In this document: one piece after another, positions 49,898 to 59,700 of the stretch
Position numbering within the stretch: position 1 is the stretch's first letter
Layout: each line of letters starts with the position of its first letter
Assembly: GCF_040500525.1 (NCBI RefSeq)
Contig: NZ_CP159406.1
Span: 124,001 to 188,000 of the forward strand
Direction of reading: 5' to 3'
DNA length: 64,000 bases
From: Azospirillum formosense
Lineage (GTDB): Bacteria; Pseudomonadota; Alphaproteobacteria; Azospirillales; Azospirillaceae
Program-made: the position numbers and the translations under genes
Notes under the pieces: model-generated
The model's database searches: none
Told to the model about the DNA's origin: nothing
What the model saw: the letters and a program-made list of their open reading frames with translations, nothing else

Positions 49898-52800
49898 ATG
49901 GCCAACATCGTCGGAACGCCTGACAACGATTTGCTCTTCGGGGGTGATGGTAACGACACCCTGGATGGCGGCCTTGGCAATGACACGCTCGATGGGGGCG
50001 CCGGCGCCGACCTTCTTCTCGGTGGCCTCGGCGCGGACGTCCTGATCGGCGGCGCCGGCGCCGACAGCCTGTACGGCGGCGACGGCGACGATGTTCTCGA
50101 AGGGGGCGCCGGCGGTGACATCCTCTACGGCGGCGCCGGTAACGACACCTTCCGTTTCACCACCGCGTCCGACTTCTCCTACGATTCCATCATCGACTTC
50201 CAGGTCGGCGACCGGCTCGACCTGTCGGCGCTCGGGTCGCAGTACATCGGCACGAACGCCTTCACCGGCACCTCCCTGAATCCGGGTTCGCCCCAGGTCC
50301 GTCTGGATGGGCTCAACGGCAACATCCAGGTCGATGTGAACGGCGACGGCTACGCGGACACATGGCTTTACCTCGGAAGCCGGCTGGCCCTGGTGGAGGA
50401 AACGCCGGGATCGCGGATTTTCACGTCGGCCAACCGGCTGGTGACCGGCACCGCCGGGAACGACAGCCTGAAGGGCGGGGCGGGCTACGACACGCTGGAT
50501 GGCGGCGCCGGCGCGGACACCCTCCAGGCGGCGGGTCCCGCCGATCTGCTGCTGGGCGGTCTGGGCGCGGACGTCCTGATCGGCGGGGCCGGTGCGGACA
50601 GCCTGTACGGCGGCGACGGCGACGATGTGCTGGAAGGCGGGGGCGGCCCGGACATCCTATCCGGCGGCGCCGGCAACGACACCTTCCGCTTCCACTCCCT
50701 GGCCGACATGGCCGGCGACAGCATCATCGACTTCCAGGCCGGCGACCGGATCGACCTGTCCGCGCTCGGCGCCCAGTTCGTCTCGACCTTCACCGGCAGC
50801 ATCCAGAACCCCGGCCCCGCGCAGATCGCCTTCCGCGACACCAACGGCAGCCGGTACTTTCTGCTGGACGCGAACGGCGACGGGATCACGGACGGCTGGT
50901 TCAATCTGGGGCGCCACACGGTCAGCGAGGAAACCCCCGGTTCCCGCATCTTCATCACCCATGACCGCTACGTCACCGGCACCGACGGGAACGACCTTCT
51001 GACCGGCGGCGTCGGCCAGGACACGTTGGATGGCGGGGCCGGCAGCGACACGCTGGACGGCGGTGCCGGCGAGAACCTCCTGCTGGGCGGTCTCGGCGCC
51101 GATCTCCTGCTGGGCGGTGCCGGTTCGGACAGCCTGTACGGCGGCGATGGCGACGACGCGCTGAGCGGCGGCGCCGGGGCCGATCTGCTGCACGGCGGGG
51201 CCGGCAACGACACCTTCTGGTTCGGATCCGTCGAGGAAATGGCCGGCGACGTCATCGCCGATTTCCAGATCGGCGACCGGCTCGACTTCTCGGCGCTGGG
51301 CGCGCAGTTCGTCGGTTCGGGCTTCTTCACCGGCACGACGCAGAACCGGGGGCCGGCGCAAGCCCGGGTGGACGTGCTCACCGGAACCATCCACCTCGAT
51401 CTCGACGGCAACGGGGTGTCGGACCAGTGGGTTTCCCTCGGCTCTCCCCATGCCCTTGAGGAGACGGCTCCGGGGTCGAAGATCTACGCGTCGCTGAACC
51501 GCTTCCTGACCGGCACGGACGGGAACGATCAACTGACCGGCAGCGCCGGTTACGACACGCTGGACGGCGGGGCGGGCAACGACACGCTGGACGGCGGCGC
51601 CGGCAACGACATCCTGATGGGTGGTCTGGGCGCCGATCTGCTGATCGGCGGTGCCGGTTCGGACAGCCTGTACGGCGGCGACGGCGACGATGTGCTCGAT
51701 GGCGGCGCCGGTCCCGATGTCCTGATCGGCGGAAACGGCAACGACACCTTCCGCTTCTCCTCCGTCACGGACATGGCCGGCGACCGGGTCGACTTCCAGG
51801 TCGGCGACCGGCTCGACTTCTCCGCCCTTGGCGCGCAGTTCCTCGGCACAAACGCCTTCACCGGATCGACCCAGTCTCCGGGACAGGCGCAGGCGCGGCT
51901 GGACGCGCTCTCCGGAACCATCATCATCGATTTGGACGGCAACGGAACCGCCGATTCGATGATTTCCTTGAACGGCCGCCACATTCTGGCGGAGGAAACC
52001 CCCGGCTCGAAGGTGTATGTCTCCCTGAACCGCACCGTCACGGGGACGGACGGGGCGGACAGCCTGACTGGCGGTGTGGGCGTGGACAGCCTGTACGGCG
52101 GCGGCGGCGGCGACACGCTGGTCGCCGGCAACGCCGGCAACGTGCTGTCCGGCGGGCTCGGAGCGGACGCGCTGATCGGCGGGGCCGGTTCGGACAGCCT
52201 GTATGGCGGTGAGGGCAATGACGTCCTGCTCGGCGGCGACGGCAACGACTATCTCAGCGGCGACGAGGGCGATGACATCCTGGAGGGCGGCGCGGGACGT
52301 GACACGCTGTATGGCGGGGCCGGCAACGACACCTTCCGCTATTCCAGCGTTGCCGACATGGTCGGCGACAGCATCTACGACTTCCAGATCGGCGACCGGC
52401 TCGATGTGTCGGCGTTCAAGTCGCAGTTCATCGGCACCGGCGCCTTCACCGGAACCGTCCAGAATCCGGGATTGGCGCAGGTTCGGCTGGACAGCATGAT
52501 CGGCTCGCTCCAGATCGATTCGAACGGCGACGGCATCACCGATTCGACGATCTATCTTCGCAATCTGGTCGAAGAAACACCCGGTTCGGGAATCTACGTC
52601 GCAGCGCAGACCTCGACGGGCGGCAGCGGGAACGACACGCTGACCGGCACCGGCGGCAACGATTACCTCTATGGCGGCGACGGCGACGATTCGGTGTCCG
52701 GCGGGGACGGCAACGACACGCTGTATGGCGGCAACAGCTACAGTGTCCCGGGCGCTGCGCCCACCGACGGCAACGACACGCTGGATGGCGGGTCGGGCAA

Positions 52801-55057
52801 CGACTACCTGTATGGCGGCTCCGGCAACGACCTTCTGAGCGGCGGGGCCGGCAACGACTATCTGGATGGCGGGGCCGGCGACGACGTGCTGATCGGCGGG
52901 GCCGGCAACGACACGCTGAACGGTGGGGCCGGCAACGACACCTTCCGCTATCTCAGCGTTGCCGACATGGTCGGCGACAGCATCACCAACTTCCAGGGCG
53001 GCGACCGGCTTGACCTGTCGGCGCTCGGGTCGCACTTCATCGGCACGGCCGCTTTCACCGCCACCGGTCAGGCCCAGGCGCGGCTCGACACGATGATTGG
53101 GGCCATCGCGGTGGATGGCAACGGGGACGGCAGCGCCGACTCGTTCCTGTACATCTCCAATGCCGCGTATCTGGTGGAAGAGACACCCGGATCGGGCATC
53201 TATATGCTGCCGGGCGCCTACACCACCGGCACCGACGGGGCCGACAGCCTGACCGCCGGGACCGGTTTCGACACTCTGGACGGCGGGGCCGGCAACGACA
53301 CGCTGACCGCCGGCGCGCGGAGCGTCATGCTGATCGGCGGCGACGGGGACGACAGCCTGGTCGGCGGGGCCGGCAACGACAATCTGATCGGCGGAGCCGG
53401 CAACGACACGCTGATCGGCGGCGTCACCGGCGCCGATACGCTGGACGGTGGGGCCGGCGACGACCTGCTGATCGGCGGGGCTTGGTCCGACGTCCTGTAT
53501 GGCGGGGCCGGCAACGACACCTTCCGCTTCGACTCCCTGAACGACGTCAGCTACGACACGATCATGGATTTCCAGGACGGCGACCGGCTCGATCTCTCCG
53601 CCCTGAACCTCCAGTTCATCGGAACCGGCAACTTCACGGGCACCTCCCAGAATCCGGGGGCCGCCCAGGTCCGTTATATCAACAACTACTCGCAGACCGT
53701 TCTCTACATCGACAGCAACGGCGACGGTTTCTCCGACACTTCGATCTATCTGTATTCCGGCCAGTCCGGCTCCATGCCGAGCCTGATGGAGACGTCGCCG
53801 GGGTCGGGCATCCTGCGCAACGTGGCGGTTCCGACCAGCGGAGCCGATTCCCTCGTCGGCGGATCGGGCAACGACGTCATCAACGCGCTTGCCGGCAACG
53901 ATTCGATCGACGGCGGGCTCGGGAACGACACCATCGACGGCGGTGACGGGATCGACCTCTTCATTGCCGGCGGGAACGCGTCCAGCGTCCGCGTCCTGCG
54001 GAACGGGAGCGGTTACCGGGTGGTCGGCCCGAACGGCACCGACACCCTGACCAACGTCGAGTACATCCTGTACGCCGACAACTCCTACCAGCTCCTGTCC
54101 GAAGCGGTGAAGCCGCGCCCTGTCCAGAGCACCGACTTCGACGGCGACGGGCTGACCGACATCCTGCTGAGGAACGGCACCACCGGCGATCTGGCCCTTT
54201 GGCGGATGAACGGCTTCGGCGTGGCGGGCAATTCCGGCATGATCCCGTCCATCTCTGGCGGGAACTGGCAGATCCAGGGAACAGGCGACTTCAACGGCGA
54301 CGGCAAGACCGACATCCTGTGGCGGCAGACCACCACCGGCGACATCGGCCTGTGGACGATGGACGGCAACGCCGTCCAGTCCGCCGCGTTGGTGGGAAGC
54401 AGTCTTGACCCGCGGTGGAGCGCGGTGGCGACGGGCGACTTCACCGGCGACGGCAAGACCGACATCCTGTGGCGCAACAGCGAGACCACCGAGGTCGGGC
54501 TGTGGGAGATGAACGGGACGACGGTGACCCGCGCCGCGGCCTTCGGGTCGATCCCGTCGGAGTGGGTGGCGGTGGGGGCCGCCGACCTGACCGGCGACGG
54601 CAAGGCCGACATCGTCTGGCAGAACACCCAGACCACCGCGACCGGCTTGTGGGAGATGGACGGCACCACGGTGGTGCGCACCGGCCTGATCAGCGCCGGC
54701 AGCGATCCGGCTTGGCAGATCGGCGGTCTGGCCGACCTGGACGGCAACGGCAAGGCCGACCTGGTCTGGCGCAACCGCGTCACCCAGCAGGTCGGTCTGT
54801 GGAAGATGGACGGCTTCACCGCATTGGAGGCGCGGCTGCTCAACGCCATTCCCAACGAGTGGGCGATCGAGGGCACCGGCGACTATGACGGCGACGGGCG
54901 CGACGACATCCTGTGGCGCAACGGCCTGGACGGCACCATCGCCGCCTGGCGCTCCGTCGACCAGAACGGTGCCATCGGCGCCGATCCCAAGGTCATCGCC
55001 AGCACGGTGGGCTGGTCCACCGTGCCCACGGCCGGAACCCTGGCCGGCGCCGGCTGA
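49898..55057 (+). CDS. Seven-module RTX protein with FG-GAP C-terminus
   Basis: This 1719-residue protein opens directly with RTX repeats (MANIVGTPDNDLLFGGDGND). It has seven copies of a module of about 190 residues: GGxGxDxxxGG repeats, NDTFRFxSxADMxGDSIxDFQ-GDRLDLSALG (the M10-serralysin C-terminal-like core), a short beta part with DxNGDGxxD, and a VEETPGSGIY-like ending. After a degenerate RTX block come six FG-GAP-like repeats (about 1410-1719; DFDGDGLTDILLRN, DFNGDGKTDILWR, LWxMNG), the same terminal cassette as in the protease at 24658. There is no signal peptide and no enzyme domain. A calcium-binding, type I-secreted matrix or adhesion protein is likely. Confidence 0.75.
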   Translation: MANIVGTPDNDLLFGGDGNDTLDGGLGNDTLDGGAGADLLLGGLGADVLIGGAGADSLYGGDGDDVLEGGAGGDILYGGAGNDTFRFTTASDFSYDSIIDFQVGDRLDLSALGSQYIGTNAFTGTSLNPGSPQVRLDGLNGNIQVDVNGDGYADTWLYLGSRLALVEETPGSRIFTSANRLVTGTAGNDSLKGGAGYDTLDGGAGADTLQAAGPADLLLGGLGADVLIGGAGADSLYGGDGDDVLEGGGGPDILSGGAGNDTFRFHSLADMAGDSIIDFQAGDRIDLSALGAQFVSTFTGSIQNPGPAQIAFRDTNGSRYFLLDANGDGITDGWFNLGRHTVSEETPGSRIFITHDRYVTGTDGNDLLTGGVGQDTLDGGAGSDTLDGGAGENLLLGGLGADLLLGGAGSDSLYGGDGDDALSGGAGADLLHGGAGNDTFWFGSVEEMAGDVIADFQIGDRLDFSALGAQFVGSGFFTGTTQNRGPAQARVDVLTGTIHLDLDGNGVSDQWVSLGSPHALEETAPGSKIYASLNRFLTGTDGNDQLTGSAGYDTLDGGAGNDTLDGGAGNDILMGGLGADLLIGGAGSDSLYGGDGDDVLDGGAGPDVLIGGNGNDTFRFSSVTDMAGDRVDFQVGDRLDFSALGAQFLGTNAFTGSTQSPGQAQARLDALSGTIIIDLDGNGTADSMISLNGRHILAEETPGSKVYVSLNRTVTGTDGADSLTGGVGVDSLYGGGGGDTLVAGNAGNVLSGGLGADALIGGAGSDSLYGGEGNDVLLGGDGNDYLSGDEGDDILEGGAGRDTLYGGAGNDTFRYSSVADMVGDSIYDFQIGDRLDVSAFKSQFIGTGAFTGTVQNPGLAQVRLDSMIGSLQIDSNGDGITDSTIYLRNLVEETPGSGIYVAAQTSTGGSGNDTLTGTGGNDYLYGGDGDDSVSGGDGNDTLYGGNSYSVPGAAPTDGNDTLDGGSGNDYLYGGSGNDLLSGGAGNDYLDGGAGDDVLIGGAGNDTLNGGAGNDTFRYLSVADMVGDSITNFQGGDRLDLSALGSHFIGTAAFTATGQAQARLDTMIGAIAVDGNGDGSADSFLYISNAAYLVEETPGSGIYMLPGAYTTGTDGADSLTAGTGFDTLDGGAGNDTLTAGARSVMLIGGDGDDSLVGGAGNDNLIGGAGNDTLIGGVTGADTLDGGAGDDLLIGGAWSDVLYGGAGNDTFRFDSLNDVSYDTIMDFQDGDRLDLSALNLQFIGTGNFTGTSQNPGAAQVRYINNYSQTVLYIDSNGDGFSDTSIYLYSGQSGSMPSLMETSPGSGILRNVAVPTSGADSLVGGSGNDVINALAGNDSIDGGLGNDTIDGGDGIDLFIAGGNASSVRVLRNGSGYRVVGPNGTDTLTNVEYILYADNSYQLLSEAVKPRPVQSTDFDGDGLTDILLRNGTTGDLALWRMNGFGVAGNSGMIPSISGGNWQIQGTGDFNGDGKTDILWRQTTTGDIGLWTMDGNAVQSAALVGSSLDPRWSAVATGDFTGDGKTDILWRNSETTEVGLWEMNGTTVTRAAAFGSIPSEWVAVGAADLTGDGKADIVWQNTQTTATGLWEMDGTTVVRTGLISAGSDPAWQIGGLADLDGNGKADLVWRNRVTQQVGLWKMDGFTALEARLLNAIPNEWAIEGTGDYDGDGRDDILWRNGLDGTIAAWRSVDQNGAIGADPKVIASTVGWSTVPTAGTLAGAG

Positions 55058-55090
55058 CGCGGTCTCGTCCGGCTTCCTTGTGACGAACCG

Positions 55091-55121
55091 GCGGCGCCCG
55101 ATGTCCTTCATCGGGCGCCGC
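55091..55121 (+). terminator. Hairpin after the large RTX gene
   Basis: A perfect 13-bp stem GCGGCGCCCGATG/CATCGGGCGCCGC (55091-55103, 55109-55121) with a 5-nt loop, followed by TTCCG rather than a long T-run. A plausible terminator or transcript end of the RTX gene. Confidence 0.6.
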
Positions 55122-55225
55122 TTCCGTCATGGGCGCGCGGCCGTGTGCCGGTCGCGCTCGCCTGTCCGATGCTTTACAGTTCCGCCATCCGATGATCCTT
55201 CCGCTGCTTTGATGACGATGCCGCC

Positions 55226-56797
55226 ATGGTCCTTGCCATAACGTGGGGCGGGGGAACGGCTCAGGAGCGAGCCTGCCCCGCTTGTCTGGCGCCGGGCGTC
55301 AAGCGTCCGCTGCTGGCGGTGGACCGGCCGTCTCCCGGCGTCCCGCTTGAATTGCTGGCGTGCCACGGATGCGGGACCCTGTTCTTTCCCGCTCTGCTCG
55401 ATGCCGGTGCCGGTCCGGCAACGCCGCCGGCCGCCCCGTCCGAGAAGACGCCGCCCAGCGTCGCGCTCGATTTCTATCTGGAGCAGGGGGCCGGCCTGCG
55501 CACCATGATGGAGATGCTGGGAGCGGTGGAACCCCATCGCGTCCGCCGTTTTCTGGAGGTCGGCTGCGGCTTCGGGCTATCCCTGGACATCGCCCGGACC
55601 CTGTTCGGATGGGAGGTCCGCGGCGTCGACCCGGGCCCCTTGGCCCGGTGGGGCGCGACCCGGCTCGGCCTGCCCATCGAGTCCGCGGTTCTCGCTCCGG
55701 AACCGGCCCCCGGGGAACAGCCGCATGAGCTGATCCTGGCCACCGAGGTGATCGAGCACATCGCCGATCCCTTGCCGTTTCTGCGCAGTGTCCGCACCCG
55801 GCTGGGACCGGACGGAACGCTGCTGCTGACGACTCCCAACGCCGCCCTGGTTCGTCCCGGCGCGCCGAACGCCGCTCTGCTGCCGGCGCTCAGCGTCGGC
55901 CATCATCCGGTCCTCTACTCCCGCACCGGCCTGGAGCGGCTTCTGCAGCGGGCCGGCTTCACCTCAGTCCAGGTGACGGAGGGCGCGGTGACACTGCGCG
56001 CGGCGGCGTCCCTGGGGAACGGGCAAGCGGATCCGGAACGGCCCCTGGGCGGCGAGGCCTATCTGACCTACCTGACGCAGCGCGCCCGGACCTTGCCCGC
56101 GGCGAACCCGCTCGGGCTGGGGCTGCGGCAACGGCTCCTGAAGGAACTGATGATGGCCGGCCGCTTCCGAATCGCCCGGCAGGTGGCTCAGGACATCGCC
56201 GGTGCCGTCGCGTCGCGCTGGGGCCTGGATCTTGCGAACCCTGATGAGGTGGTGGCCGCTTTGCCGCCGTCCGGCGACATGGACGCCTTTCACCGGACGG
56301 CGCCCTTTTGCCTTGCCGGCCTTCTGCTCCAGGAAGGGCTGCTCGCCTGGAAGCTCGACCGGCAAACGGAGCGGGCCCGCCGCTTGTGCGACGCCGCCGC
56401 CCTGGCGGCCGACCGGACCCGTGCCGCCCTGATGCCGGTCGGCGTCGACGATCTGGAAATCTGGCGGACCCGCTGGGAGGGAAGCGTCTACGCCGCCCAG
56501 CTTCTGGCGATGACGGCCCCGGAGGAGGCGGTGCGACGCCTTTGGCGCAGCGCGGCCCAGCCGTCCGGCGGAGCGCATGGTCACGAAGCCATGCCGGAGG
56601 ATCTGCGGCTCGAGATGATCTTCCGGGTCTTCGCCACCCTGGCCGAAAGCGGCCATCACGGCGCGGCGCGACGGATTGCCGGGCTTGTCGCGGACAGCCT
56701 TCCCGGGACCAGCGAGCGCACGGCACGGGCCCTGGCGCTTGCCCGGGCGTGGCGCGCGGAACAGGCGCCGGCCCCCAACGATCAGGAATCCGCATGA
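55226..56797 (+). CDS. Zinc-ribbon SAM methyltransferase
   Basis: This 523-residue protein has two Cys pairs near the N-terminus (ACPACLAPG at about 16-24 and CHGCGTLFFPALL near 48) forming a likely zinc ribbon. A class I methyltransferase domain follows (FLEVGCGFGLSLDIARTLFG about 108-127, GVDPGPLARWGATR, LATEVIEHIADPLPFL). The C-terminal half, from about 290, is helical without a known family. The next protein (56794) begins with the same type of Cys-pair domain, so both may dock to one partner. The genes overlap by ATGA, so they are co-translated. Likely a glycan- or lipid-modifying enzyme; substrate unknown. Confidence 0.75.
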   Translation: MVLAITWGGGTAQERACPACLAPGVKRPLLAVDRPSPGVPLELLACHGCGTLFFPALLDAGAGPATPPAAPSEKTPPSVALDFYLEQGAGLRTMMEMLGAVEPHRVRRFLEVGCGFGLSLDIARTLFGWEVRGVDPGPLARWGATRLGLPIESAVLAPEPAPGEQPHELILATEVIEHIADPLPFLRSVRTRLGPDGTLLLTTPNAALVRPGAPNAALLPALSVGHHPVLYSRTGLERLLQRAGFTSVQVTEGAVTLRAAASLGNGQADPERPLGGEAYLTYLTQRARTLPAANPLGLGLRQRLLKELMMAGRFRIARQVAQDIAGAVASRWGLDLANPDEVVAALPPSGDMDAFHRTAPFCLAGLLLQEGLLAWKLDRQTERARRLCDAAALAADRTRAALMPVGVDDLEIWRTRWEGSVYAAQLLAMTAPEEAVRRLWRSAAQPSGGAHGHEAMPEDLRLEMIFRVFATLAESGHHGAARRIAGLVADSLPGTSERTARALALARAWRAEQAPAPNDQESA

Positions 56798-59700
56798 CGC
56801 CGATGCCCGGCTTTCTGCAGCATATCGACTTCGACGACGCGCTGCCGACGGTGGAAGCCGCCTGTCCGGCTTGCCGGACGGCCGGGGAGCACCCCGTTGC
56901 GGGCTGCGCCGGAGAGGGTGGAAGCCGCCCCATGCGGCTGTGCACCTGCGCCGCCTGCGGCCAGCTGTTCCTGGCCGGTCCCGTGGCATCGGACAAGGCG
57001 CCGGCCGGATGGGCGTCCGTCGCCCCGGCGGACGCCGTCGCCATGCTCGACGAGGTCGAAGACCCCCGCGATTACGCGGCCTGGGTGGCCCGCTTCGACC
57101 GTCTGGACGCGGAGGAGCGCGCAAGGATCGCCCGGCTTGCCGCCGGCCCCGGCCTGCCGCGTGTCCGGGCCTGCGTCTTCGACGAGACCGGATGGCGCCG
57201 CCCCGAAGGGCGGCCGGATGTGACGGACCAGATCCTGCCCGTCGAGGCATGGTTCCCCGGCGGGCCGTGCGCAGGCCCGACGGACGGTTTGGCGGACGAC
57301 GACCTCGTGCTGTTCCTGCACGACGGTGCGCGCTTGCGGCCGCACGCCGCCTTTCTGGTGGCCGACGCGGCGCGGCTGCGGCCGGACGGCGTTCTCTTCT
57401 ACGGGGACGAGGACCGTCTGGAAGGGACGATGCGCGTCGATCCCTTCTTCAAGCCGTCCTTCAGCCGCGATCTGTTCGCCGGGCTGGATTTCCTGTCCGC
57501 CGTCTGCGCGGTTCGCGTCCGGGCCCTCCGCCTGCCGGATGCCCGGTTGGCGCCGCCGGCGGTGGCGGAGCGCGTCGCGCTGGAAGCGCCGCCGGACGGC
57601 ATCGTCCATATCCCCCACATCCTCCACCACGGGGTCCAGCCCGAAGCCCTGGCGCGCCGGCGCCCGCTGCCCGGCGCCACACCGGCGGCGGCTGACCCCG
57701 GAACCGTATCGGTCCTGATCCCGACGCACGCGCAGGAGACGCTGCTGCGCGCCTGCGTCGAAAGCCTGTACCGCCTCAACCCCGCAACGGCGATCGATCT
57801 CATCCTGGTCGACAACAGCCGCTCCCCCGATTACCGGCGGATGCTGGAGACGCTGTGCGAAGGCCGGTCCGCGCAAATCCTCGACTGGCCGGAACCTTTC
57901 AACTTCGCCCGCATGATGAACGCGGCGGCGGCGCGGGCCGTTGGCCGCTGCCTGTGCTTCCTCAACGACGACACCGAAGGGCTGACGCCCGGCTGGCTCG
58001 CCGCGATGGCGCGGCAGGCGCTGCGTCCGGACATCGGGACGGTCGGTGCGCGGCTCCTTTATTCCGACGGATCGGTGCAGCATGGCGGGGTGGTGCTCAC
58101 CGGCGGGTCGGGGGCCGCCCACCTTCACCACCGGGTGCCGATGGGATCCGATGGGCACGGGGGGCTGGCCGGGCTTCGTCAGGAGGTGTCGGCGGTCACC
58201 GCCGCCTGCATGGTCGTGGAGACGGCGAAGTTCCAGGCCGCCGGCGGGTTCGACGAGGCGGCCTTCGCGGTGAATTTCAACGACGTCGATCTCTGCCTCC
58301 GGCTTGCCGAGGGCGGTCTGGCATCGCTCTATCTGCCCGAAGCGACCCTGCATCATCACGAATCCGTCTCCCGTCGTCGCTCGGCCGACCGGCGCACGCG
58401 GATCGACGGGCAAAGGGAGCTGCACCGTCTGACCAGCCGTTGGCGTCTGGCCGAACGGCCCGACCGCTTCCACAACCCGAACCTCAGCCTCGCGCTTCTC
58501 GATGGCGGACTCGCCTTCCCGCCGCGCACCGCCGCTCCCTGGCGGGCTGACGGGTTCTCCGGGCGGCCTCCGGCTTCCGTCTCCGAATCGTCTGGCGGCG
58601 AGGGGGCTGGGGAAGGGAGCTGGCGGCATCGTCAACGGCTGGAGACGGCCCGGCGGCATTTTCAGGACGACCGGCCCGCCGACGCGGCGCGCGCCGGACT
58701 CGCCGTGCTGGCCGACCCCCGGGCGCCGCGCCCGATGATGGCGGCGGCGGCCGGGGTCGTCGCCCTCTGTGCCGAGCGGGGCGGTGCCCGGAACGTTGCG
58801 GAACGGTTCCTGCGCCGCGCCGTCCAACTCGACCCGGAGCGGGTGGAGCACCGGCACACGCTGGGCAACCTGCTGGCCCGCGGCGGCCGGCTGGAGGCCG
58901 CCGCCGCCGCCTATGAGGCGGTGGTCGCTCAGGACCCGGATTTCGTCGAGAGCCTCCGCAGCCTAGCCACCGTCTCCGAGGCGCTGGGCCGGGAGGGCCG
59001 GGCCGTAGAGGCGCTGTCGGCCGCCTGCCTGCGCGTGCCGGACCGGGGAGAGCTGTGGGCGGCCCTGCTGGACACCGCCTGGCGCACCGGCCATCTCTCC
59101 CATGTCCTGGCCGCGGTCAACCGGGTGGAGCCGACGCGGGGCCTCGCCTTCGCCCACGCCCTGTTCCAGGCGCTCGGTGCCCGGCACCGGGTCAAGCTCG
59201 TGGCGCGGGAAGCCAAGTCCCGGGGCATCGACCTGACGGCGGCCAACGCCCCGACCGCCGCGGAGGTCGCGCGCCACCGTCGCTTCCTGACCGCCGGCGA
59301 CCCGAAGGATGAGCCGGAGGACGGCTGGGTCCGGATCGCGGACGAGCGGTTGCGCCGGCGGGCCGGGCGCGTCGACCGGGACGCCGCCGCCGCGATCCGC
59401 TTTTCCGTCATCATGCCGGTCTATGAACCCGCGCTTGCGGATCTCGCCCGCGCCATCGACAGCCTGCTGCGGCAGAGCCATGCCGGATGGGAGCTTTGCA
59501 TCGCCGATGACGCTTCCGCCAACCCCCGGGTCTCCGCCTTTCTGTCGGCGCGTGCCGCCGACGATCCGCGCATCCGGGTGACCCGGCGCGCCGCGCGCGG
59601 CCACATTTCGGCGGCCAGCAACACGGCGCTCGCCATGGCCGGCGGCGAGTATCTCGTCCTGCTGGACCAGGATGACGAACTGGACGCGGACGCCCTGCTG

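Noticed and set aside
49898..55057. Regularly spaced repeats that could be mistaken for a CRISPR array.
   Set aside because: The repeats are in frame, encode GGxGxDxxx nonapeptides and lack uniform spacers. They are RTX coding repeats.
50657..55111. 1484-codon open frame on the minus strand opposite the large RTX gene.
   Set aside because: Repeats in the RTX gene keep the antisense frame open. The product is a repetitive Ala/Val/Gly/Gln string with no family features.
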